In this document: in pieces, positions 57,444-64,000 of the stretch
Position numbering within the stretch: position 1 is the first letter of the stretch
Layout of the letters: each line of letters begins with the position of its first letter
Origin: Deinococcus planocerae
Lineage (GTDB): Bacteria > Deinococcota > Deinococci > Deinococcales > Deinococcaceae
Length of the DNA stretch: 64,000 nucleotides
NCBI RefSeq assembly: GCF_002869765.1
Contig: NZ_PNOR01000001.1
Span: 62,001-126,000, forward strand
Direction: 5' to 3'
Translations under genes and position numbers: made by a program
The notes under the pieces: model-generated
Seen by the model: the letters and a program-made list of their open reading frames with translations, nothing else
Told to the model about the DNA's origin: nothing
Databases searched by the model: none

Positions 57444-57476
57444 AGCCTGGAGACGGAGCGTTACGGAGGTGTTACC
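57444..57476 (-). promoter_or_regulatory. GGTAAC direct-repeat promoter, site 9 (xfp)
   Basis: GGTAAC-N5-CGTAAC-N10-CAGGCT, with a leader of about 38 nt to ATG 57398. Confidence 0.8.
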
Positions 57477-57492
57477 GGGGGGACGGTGATGC

Positions 57493-60163
57493 TCAGCCGC
57501 GTCGCGTCCTTCGGGCGCTCGCCACCAGCTTGGCGAGTTCGCGCACCCACAGCACCGAGGACGCCACCGTCAGGCACAGCAGCCAGTCGGGCAGGCCTAG
57601 CGGGACCGTCCCGAACGCCCGTTGCAGGGGGGGCGCGTACACCACCAGCCCGTGCAGGGCCAGCGACAGCGCCACCGCCCCCCACAGCCAGCGGTTGCGG
57701 AGCAGTCCCCGGAAGGCGCTCTGGGTGTCCGAGCGGGCGTTCCAGACATTGAAGAGCTGAGAGAACATCAGCGTGGTAAAGGCCAGCGTGCGCCCGTGGG
57801 GGAGGCTCCCCGCGTCCCCGCGATCAGGCCGCCGGGCAATGAGGCGTCCAGCACGCCCAGGGTCCCCACCGCCACGACTCCCCCGACGAGCAGGATGCCG
57901 CGCCACATCTGGGGAGTGATCACGCCCTCCCCGGCGGGACGTGGCGGGCGGAGCATCACGTCCGGGTCGGTGGGGTCGAGCCCGAGTGCCAGGGCGGGCG
58001 CCCCGTCGGTCACCAGGTTGATCCACAGGATCTGGGTGGCGAGCAGCGGCAGCACGACCTCGCCGCCCTCCCCGCGCAGACCCAGGGCGCCCGCGAAGAC
58101 CACCCCGAGGAACATGGTCAGCATCTCGCCGATATTGGAGGACAGCAGGTAGCGCAGGAACTTGCGGATGTTATCGAAGATGCCGCGCCCAACTTCTACC
58201 GCCGCGACGATGGTGGCGAAGTTGTCGTCGGCGAGCACCATGTCGGCGGCCTCTTTGGACACGTCGGTGCCGGTGACGCCCATCGTCACGCCGATGTCGG
58301 CGGCCCTCAGCGCGGGGGCGTCGTTCACCCCGTCCCCGGTCATCGCCACGACCGCCCCGCCACGTTGGCAGCGCCCGCACGATCCGCAGCTTGTGTTCGG
58401 GGTCCACCCGGGCGTACACCCCCGTCTCCCGCACCGCGCGTTCCAGCTCGCTCTCCGGGAGGCGCGCGAGGTCCGCGCCGGTCAGCGCCCGCTCGCCCGG
58501 GGACACGAGACCGAGTTCAGTCGCGATGGCGGCGGCGGTCACCGGATGGTCCCCGGTGATCATCAGGGGGCGGATGCCCGCCTCCCGTGCCCGCGCGACC
58601 GCCGCCCTCGCCTCCTCGCGCGGGGGGTCGATCATGCCCACGAGGCCCAGGAACACCAGATCGCGCTCCAGGTCCTCGGTCGCCTCCCCCGCGGGGGCGT
58701 TCCCCGGTAGGGTGCGGGAGGCGACCCCCAGCGTTCGCAACGCCCGCGCGGCCAGCCGCTCGTTCTCGGCGCGGATCGCGGCCCGGCGCGCGCCCGAGAG
58801 TGGGTGGACCTCCTCCCCGACGAGTTCAGAGGTGCACCGCTCCAGCAGCACGTCGGGGGCACCCTTGCTGAAGAGGACGAGGCGCCCCGCTTCCCGGTGC
58901 ACGGTGCTCATCCGCTTGCGCTCCGAGGAGAAGGGGAGTTCGCCCACCCGCGGGAGGCGGGCGTCCAGCTCCCCCGGACTCAGCCCCGCCTTGCGCGCCG
59001 CCACGATCAGGGCCCCCTCGGTGGGGTCGCCCTGGACGGTCCAGCGGCCCTCCTCCCGCAGGGCGGCGTTGCTGGCAAGGGCGGCTCCGATGAGCAGCCG
59101 CTCGACCTCGGCCCACTGGGGTCCCAGGCGCAGCGGCCCTTTCCCGGCGCTCAACTCTCCTTCCGGCGCGTACCCGCCGCCCGTCACCCCGGTCACGCCG
59201 CTCGCCGTCACGACCTCGCGCACCGTCATCTCGTTGCGGGTGAGGGTCCCGGTCTTGTCGGAGGCGATCACGCTCGCCGAGCCCAGCGTCTCCACGGCGG
59301 GCAGGCGGCGCACGACTGCCCTCCTCCTCGCCATCCGCCCCGTGCCCAGGGCCAGCACCGCCGAGGTGATCGCGGGCAGCCCCTCGGGCACCGCCGCGAC
59401 GGCCAGGGCCACCGCCAGCAGGAGCACGTCCACCAGGGCTGCGAGGTCCCGCACCCCGCCCACCAGCACGAGGGTCAGGGCCATCACCCCGGCGATGACG
59501 AGCACCAGGGCCCCCAGCCGCCGCCCGGTGCGGCCCAGTTCGCGCTGGAGGGGCGTCTCCTCGGCGGGGGTGCGCCCCAGCAGCCCGGCGATGCGCCCGA
59601 TCTCCGTGCCCATGCCCGTGGCGGTCACGACGGCCCGGCCCCGGCCCCCGCTCACCGCCGTGCCCGAGAGGACCATGTTGCGGCGGTCGCCGAGGGCGGC
59701 TGCGTGGTCGAGGGGGGCGGCGTCCTTGCCCACCGGCAGGCTCTCCCCGGTCAGGGACGCCTCCAGCGTGCGCAGGGAGACGGCCCCCAGGAGCCGGGCG
59801 TCGGCGGGCACGGCGTTCCCCTCCTCCAGCAGCAGGATGTCCCCCGGCACCACCTCGCGGGCGGGCACGGGGCGGGGCTCGCCGTCCCGCAGCACCCGGG
59901 CCTGGGCGGCGGTCATCGCCCCCAGGGCCGCGACCGCCCGCTCGGCGCGCGCCTCCTGGGCGTACCCCAGCACGGCGTTGAGGAGCACGAGCACGTCCTG
60001 AAATTGCGCCAGGAAACGCCGCCAGGCGGGCCCGGGCTTCCGGGGAAGCGAGGCCGCGGGCCGGGTCGACCCCCAGGGTGCTCGCCACCTCCCCGGCCTG
60101 CCGAAGCTCGGGGGCGGGCGGGGCGGAACCGGGCGTGGGGAGGTCCGTGGTCGTGCGGCTCAC
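57493..60163 (-). pseudogene. Calcium-type (P2) cation ATPase, broken by deletions and frameshifts
   Basis: The N-terminal domain (VASTLGVDPARGLASPE) lies in one frame. The core frame begins PAWRRFLAQFQDVLVLLNAVLGYAQEA, a stretch in which the loop containing the first two membrane helices has been deleted. TGES, DKTGT and other core motifs are then intact. An extra C near 58365 shifts into the frame with [14 protein letters not shown] missing base in a G run near 57820 shifts again before the last helices ([18 protein letters not shown]). At least three lesions make it nonfunctional. Confidence 0.85.
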
Positions 60164-60365
60164 CTCCCGAGAGCTTACGGGGAACCCGGACGTCACGTGC
60201 CTTGCGTCCGCACACCTGCGCTCCCGGGCACCTCGGGCCCCATCACGTCCCTCGCCCCCACGGGCTCCGGAGCGGCAGACAGAGACGACGGGCAGGGGAT
60301 CACCACGGCCTCTTGACCGGGCGGGTGGCGCCGGGGTGACGAACAAGGTCCCACATCGTGCGGTC

Positions 60366-60398
60366 AACCTGGGGCTTTTCCGTTACCTTGCCGTTACC
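60366..60398 (-). promoter_or_regulatory. GGTAAC direct-repeat promoter, site 10 (calcium-type ATPase pseudogene)
   Basis: GGTAAC-N5-GGTAAC-N10-CAGGTT, intact although its gene is broken. It is back to back with site 11. Confidence 0.75.
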
Positions 60399-60493
60399 GC
60401 CCGGCCCTTCTCCGGAGGACCGGGGGAGGCAGGGGTGGACGACGTGACCCTCGCGTAGCCCCAGGGTTCTTCCCGCCGTGTTCCCCCGGGCGT

Positions 60494-60526
60494 CGTAACC
60501 CTCAGGTAACCCCCCGGCCCCACCCT
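60494..60526 (+). promoter_or_regulatory. GGTAAC direct-repeat promoter, site 11 (usp)
   Basis: CGTAAC-N5-GGTAAC-N10-CACCCT, with a leader of roughly 27 nt to GTG 60560. Confidence 0.8.
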
Positions 60527-60559
60527 GGCATCAGGCCGCTTCCGGCCCGGAGGTGCAAG

Positions 60560-61009
60560 GTGTTCCGTCGTGTCCTCGTTCCCGTCGATTTCGGGGCTTG
60601 CAGCGTGCAGGCCGTCACCCATGCCTTCGACCTCGTGCGGGTCATCGGAGGCAGCCTCACGCTGCTACATGTCCTGGAGGAACCGCAGGCGCCGGACGGA
60701 CCGGCGGAGGCCCGGTTGCGTCAGCTCGCCGAGCGCGGGCGCCGTCCCCCCACCCTGCTCGTCGCGGCGCCGGGGGAACACTCCGTGGCCGAGGCCATCC
60801 TGGCGGCGGCCCGGCGCGTGGAGGCCGAGTTGCTCGTGCTCGGTCCCCACGGGGGGCCGGACCCCACTGTTCACAAGCTGGGGCGGGTGGCAACCGAGGT
60901 CCTGCTGGGGGCCCATCTCCCCGTGCAGCTCGTGCCGGGGGCCTTTCAGCCCGCCCCCGAGCCGGGAGCCCGTTGGCGCGCCCTGGCGAAAGGCGAGCAC
61001 GACGCTTGA
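60560..61009 (+). CDS. UspA-type universal stress protein, divergent
   Basis: This 149-residue protein begins MFRRVLVPVDFGACS and has the UspA fold order. Its nucleotide loop reads GPHGGPDPTVHKLGRVATEVL, so the usual GxxGxxxxxxxxxG(S/T) ATP motif is altered. GTG 60560 follows GGAGGTG. It may no longer bind ATP. Confidence 0.85.
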   Translation: MFRRVLVPVDFGACSVQAVTHAFDLVRVIGGSLTLLHVLEEPQAPDGPAEARLRQLAERGRRPPTLLVAAPGEHSVAEAILAAARRVEAELLVLGPHGGPDPTVHKLGRVATEVLLGAHLPVQLVPGAFQPAPEPGARWRALAKGEHDA

Positions 61010-61023
61010 CCCGCCGGGCGGGC

Positions 61024-61056
61024 CGTAACGCCCCGGTTACACCCGGCAGGCAGGGT
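61024..61056 (+). promoter_or_regulatory. GGTAAC direct-repeat promoter, site 12 (usp)
   Basis: CGTAAC-N5-GGTTAC-N10-CAGGGT. Both repeats deviate by one base, yet the spacing is exact. A leader of about 100 nt follows to ATG 61166. Confidence 0.65.
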
Positions 61057-61165
61057 GACGGCAGGCGGACCGTTCGGGGCCGTCAGCCTGAGGCGGGAAC
61101 CGCCCGGACCTTCCCCTCCGTTCTTCCCACCGCCGGATCCTCTCCAAGACCCCAAGGAGCGCAGG

Positions 61166-61648
61166 ATGTTCGAGCGTATTTTGGTGCCGCTGGACTTTTC
61201 GACCTCCGCCGCGCGTGCCCTCGACACGGCGCGCACCCACTTCCCGGGGGCACACCGCCGCCTGCTGTACGTGGCGGATTCCCGCCGTGACTATGCCGCC
61301 AGCGCCCTCGACCTGCTCGAGTCGGGCCACCCGGCGGCCAGCAGCGCCGACCTCGCCCGGGATGAGCTGGAACGCCAGTTGGAGGCGAACGAGACCATGC
61401 AGGTGGTGGACGGAGTGCCTGCCGAGGAGATTCTGGGGGTGGCGCGGGAGTGGGGGGCAGAGTTGATCGTGATGGGGACGCACGGGCGGCGCGGCCTGGC
61501 ACACCTGGTGCTGGGGTCGGTGGCGGAGGCGGTCGTGCGGGGGGCGACGGTGCCGGTCATGACCGTGCGGGTCGTCCAGGCCACCGCGAAGACCGAGGAG
61601 CCCGCCGGGCGCACCCTGCCCCTCCGACCGTCCCCCAGCGGCGGGTGA
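61166..61648 (+). CDS. UspA-family universal stress protein
   Basis: This 160-residue protein has MFERILVPLDFS at the N-terminus and a complete ATP-binding motif, [27 protein letters not shown] precedes ATG 61166. It has its own promoter site although it follows the other usp gene by only 157 bp. Confidence 0.9.
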   Translation: MFERILVPLDFSTSAARALDTARTHFPGAHRRLLYVADSRRDYAASALDLLESGHPAASSADLARDELERQLEANETMQVVDGVPAEEILGVAREWGAELIVMGTHGRRGLAHLVLGSVAEAVVRGATVPVMTVRVVQATAKTEEPAGRTLPLRPSPSGG

Positions 61649-61691
61649 CCCCCGGACACGTTCAATAGGCCTCTGGGCGCTGTGGCCCAGG

Positions 61692-61741
61692 GCCCGCGTC
61701 CGCTTTTCCCGGGGAGAGTGCCTGAGGGGCCAGACGCGGGC
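61692..61741. terminator. Inverted repeat between convergent usp genes, possible terminator
   Basis: A perfect 9-bp repeat, GCCCGCGTC and GACGCGGGC, encloses a 32-nt loop. No T-run follows, so the terminator call is weak. Confidence 0.3.
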
Positions 61742-61851
61742 TCCGTGCGCCCCCGGAGGCACCCCTCATCCTGACGGAATGACGGGAGGCGGCCCCGCCA
61801 GGCATGCCCCCTCGGGATGAACCGGGTTGAGCTGGCCCGCCGCTGTCAGGC

Positions 61852-62274
61852 TCAGCGCACGACCAGCACCGGGACGGAGGAGCGCCGCACCAGCGTCTCC
61901 GCCACCGACCCCAGCAACACCCGGTCCATCCCCCGGTAGCCGTGCGTCCCCACCACGATCAGGTCAGACTTCGCCCCCTCGCCCAGCAGCACATCGGCGG
62001 GCAAGCCGTCGAGGAGCTTGACCTCCACCGTCACACCGGCCTCGCGCGCCCGCTCCTCGGCCCGCGCGATGGTCTCCAGCCCCAGTGCCCGGACCCGCTC
62101 GCGGGCGGCGTCCACACTCAGGCCCGTCACCAGCGCCGTGTAGGAGGAGATGGGGGGCTCCTCCAGCACGTGCAGGACCGTGGTGTCCGCGCCGAGTCGC
62201 CGGGCCAGGTCGAGGCCGTACCTGAGAGCCTGCTCACCCGCCTCGCTGCCGTCCACCCCGATCAGGACCCTCAC
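61852..62274 (-). CDS. UspA-family universal stress protein
   Basis: This 140-residue protein starts MRVLIGVDGSEAGEQALRY and has the canonical ATP loop GTHGYRGMDRVLLGSVAETLV. Its start overlaps the stop of the beta-CASP gene (ATGA), so both are expressed from promoter site 13. Confidence 0.9.
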   Translation of the reverse strand: MRVLIGVDGSEAGEQALRYGLDLARRLGADTTVLHVLEEPPISSYTALVTGLSVDAARERVRALGLETIARAEERAREAGVTVEVKLLDGLPADVLLGEGAKSDLIVVGTHGYRGMDRVLLGSVAETLVRRSSVPVLVVR

Positions 62275-63671
62275 GGCCTGACCTCCGGGTGGCCCGCCAG
62301 CACGAGGGGCACGCCCCGCCGCACGAGGTCCACCTGCCTCCCCCGGTCGGCGAGGTCCCGCGCGAAGTGTTCCATCACCGGCACCTCTCCGTGCACGAGC
62401 AGCACCCGGGCCTCCCCGGTCGGCTCCAGCCAGGCGAGCAGGTCGTCCCGGTCGGCATGGGCGGAGAAGCCCCCGATGGTGTGGATGCTCGCCCGCACCG
62501 ACACCTCCTCCCCGAAAAGACGCACCTGCCGCGCCCCCCTGACCAGGGCGGCCCCCAGGGTGCCCGGGGCCTGGAAGCTGACGATCACGACGCTCGTCTC
62601 TGGCCGTCCGAGGCGGTGACGCAGGTGGTGGCGCACCCGCCCCCCATTCATCATCCCCGAGCCCGCCACAATCACCATCGGCCCGGCCTGGCTGTTCAGG
62701 GCGCGCGACTCGCCGGGCGAGGTCAGTACCCGCAGAGTGGAGGGGTGGAAGGGGTCCACCCCCTCTGAGAGGGCCAGCGCCACGTTGGGCTCGAATTCGG
62801 CGGCGGAGTCCCGGTACAGCCGGGTGAGCTGCGCAGCCATCGGCGAGTCCAGGTACACCGGGACGGGCGGGATGTCCCCGGCGTCCATCAGCCGCTTCAG
62901 GAAATACAGGACGTTTTGGGTGCGCTCTAGGGCGAAGCTGGGGATGATCACGGCTCCGCCCAGGGCGAGGCTGCGCCGCAGCACGTCCCGGAACTCGGCC
63001 ACGGTGTTCGCCAGGGAGCGGTGGGTGCGGTCCGCGTAGGTCGTCTCCACGATCACGGCGTCACAGGCGAAGGGGAGAGAGAAGTCAGGCTGGACCGCAG
63101 AGTTGCGGTTGCCCAGGTCACCGGAGAAGACGACGCGGCCTCCGGGTGTCTCCAACTCGTAGAAGACGCTGCCCAGGACGTGCCCGGCGGGGCGGGCGGT
63201 GACCGTGACGCGCCCGAGTCGAAAGGGCTCGTGGGGCACCACGTCCGGCTTGAAGCGCCGCAACGTCTCATGGGCGAGTGCTTCGTCATACAGGGAACCC
63301 GTCTCCGGCACGTCCTGCCCCGCGCGCATCGCTCGCCGCCGGTCCCGGGCGTGATCCTCCTCCTGCACCCGGGCGCTGTCGAGGAGCACGACCTTGGCGA
63401 CGCGGGCGGTGGGCTCCGTGCAGTACACCCGGCCGCAAAAGCCCCCCTTCACCAGCAGGGGCAGCCGTCCCACATGGTCGAGGTGGGCGTGTGTGAGCAG
63501 CACCGCGTCCAGGCCCGCCGGGTCGAAGCCGAAGGGCTCGCGGTTGAGAGCATCGAGATCAGGTCCACCCTGAAAGAGGCCGCAGTCCACGAGAAGCTGC
63601 TCCCCGCCCACCTCGAGCAGGTGACAGCTTCCGGTGACCGTCCCCGCCGCGCCGTAACTGGTCAGCCGCAT
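62271..63671 (-). CDS. MBL-fold/beta-CASP protein (RNase J/CPSF-like exonuclease)
   Basis: This 466-residue metallo-beta-lactamase has the signature THAHLDHVGRLP (HxHxDH), a second His in PAGHVLGSVFY, and beta-CASP motifs: GSGMMNGGRVRHHL and SAHADRDDLLAWL. Such proteins are RNA-processing nucleases. The ribosome site is AGGAGGAAG before ATG 63671. Relatives are encoded with UspA proteins in low-oxygen clusters of other bacteria. Confidence 0.9.
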   Translation of the reverse strand: MRLTSYGAAGTVTGSCHLLEVGGEQLLVDCGLFQGGPDLDALNREPFGFDPAGLDAVLLTHAHLDHVGRLPLLVKGGFCGRVYCTEPTARVAKVVLLDSARVQEEDHARDRRRAMRAGQDVPETGSLYDEALAHETLRRFKPDVVPHEPFRLGRVTVTARPAGHVLGSVFYELETPGGRVVFSGDLGNRNSAVQPDFSLPFACDAVIVETTYADRTHRSLANTVAEFRDVLRRSLALGGAVIIPSFALERTQNVLYFLKRLMDAGDIPPVPVYLDSPMAAQLTRLYRDSAAEFEPNVALALSEGVDPFHPSTLRVLTSPGESRALNSQAGPMVIVAGSGMMNGGRVRHHLRHRLGRPETSVVIVSFQAPGTLGAALVRGARQVRLFGEEVSVRASIHTIGGFSAHADRDDLLAWLEPTGEARVLLVHGEVPVMEHFARDLADRGRQVDLVRRGVPLVLAGHPEVRP

Positions 63672-63688
63672 ATCTTCCTCCTGCGGGC

Positions 63689-63721
63689 AGCCTGGAAGGA
63701 CGCGGTTACGGGGCCGTTACC
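63689..63721 (-). promoter_or_regulatory. GGTAAC direct-repeat promoter, site 13 (beta-CASP and usp)
   Basis: GGTAAC-N5-CGTAAC-N10-CAGGCT, ending 17 bp before ATG 63671. It is back to back with site 14. Confidence 0.8.
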
Positions 63722-63808
63722 GCTCTCGCCGCCAGCACCAGGTCCGCCCCTCCCTGCCAGGCCCGATCCCGTCCCTGGCGGGGCGCCGGAAGTGCCGGTA
63801 GAAGGGCC

Positions 63809-63841
63809 GGTAACAGTGGGGCAACAGGGCCAGATCACGCT
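63809..63841 (+). promoter_or_regulatory. GGTAAC direct-repeat promoter, site 14
   Basis: GGTAAC-N5-GGCAAC-N10-CACGCT, with a leader of about 75 nt to ATG 63922. Confidence 0.75.
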
Positions 63842-63921
63842 GATCTCACGGGTGCCCGGGCGGCGATCACCCGGACAGGGGTGCCGGGGTTTCGTCCCTG
63901 CAAGGTCCCGAGGAGGTGTGG

Positions 63922-64000
63922 ATGTCAGTGCCCCGTCAAATCAATCTCGTCTTGGGCTTCGCCCTGGTGGCCTTGGGGGTGTGGGGGCTTTTCCCTCGAC
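63922..64000 (+). CDS. N-terminus of a membrane protein, cut by the window end
   Basis: ATG 63922 has AGGAGG 5 bp upstream. The 26 visible residues contain one hydrophobic helix, INLVLGFALVALGVWGLF. No family can be assigned from this fragment. Confidence 0.6.
   Translation, partial: MSVPRQINLVLGFALVALGVWGLFPR

Noticed and set aside
60163..60367. N-terminal extension of the calcium-type ATPase up to 60367
   Set aside because: The residues are not protein-like and the region overlaps the leader after promoter site 10.

Overview
The window is a very GC-rich bacterial chromosome segment. Gene content (Pel-type polysaccharide genes, BTAD/SARP regulators, universal stress proteins, phosphoketolase) and probable leaderless starts suggest a Deinococcus-like organism; that assignment is inference, since no rRNA or other marker gene is present.

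Region by region. (1) 1-11.5 kb, minus strand: an exopolysaccharide locus. It has a degenerate response regulator, a small coiled-coil protein, a PelF-type glycosyltransferase, a polytopic membrane protein, three sugar-nucleotide enzymes and an Agd3-like (CE18) deacetylase that runs off the left edge. A second unit upstream pairs a SARP regulator with a GH114 polygalactosaminidase. The set resembles bacterial Pel and fungal galactosaminogalactan machinery. (2) 12-28.7 kb: a stress/dormancy-type island: UspA, P1B-4 metal ATPase, PfkB kinase, BON protein, SDR, broken alcohol dehydrogenase and PEP synthase remnants, a PAS/GAF sensor fused to a GbsR/MarR DNA-binding domain, a second SARP, a CPBP protease, a decapeptide-repeat protein and a multicopper oxidase. 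(3) 29.4-40.9 kb: an intact LacI-controlled mannoside locus with an ABC importer, FAD oxidoreductase, GH26, GH125, an unrecognised 613-residue protein and the start of a ROK kinase. (4) 40.9-43.6 kb: a scar of Tn3 transposase, IS1-like element and integrase that cuts the ROK gene. (5) 43.8-64 kb: the stress island resumes, with hydrolases, envelope proteins, phosphoketolase, a decayed calcium-type P-ATPase, three UspA proteins, an MBL/beta-CASP protein and many pseudogenes.

The main observation is a strictly spaced promoter element, GGTAAC-N5-GGTAAC-N10-(C/T/G)ANNNT. I found 14 copies, all upstream of genes in the two stress-island segments and none in the polysaccharide or mannoside loci. 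The 11-bp direct repeat set 10 bp before a -10-like hexamer is what SARP/BTAD or OmpR/PhoB-type activators use, and a SARP (22354-23241) lies inside the island. Four divergent gene pairs carry back-to-back copies. In two cases the -10 lies so close to the start codon that the mRNA should be leaderless. This looks like one coherent, apparently undescribed regulon whose genes (Usp, Xfp, PfkB, P-type ATPases, Adh, PpsA, beta-CASP) parallel mycobacterial DosR and Burkholderia low-oxygen gene sets.

Many island genes are broken by single-base indels, a nonsense codon, a 17-bp duplication or internal deletions, whereas the polysaccharide and mannoside loci are intact.
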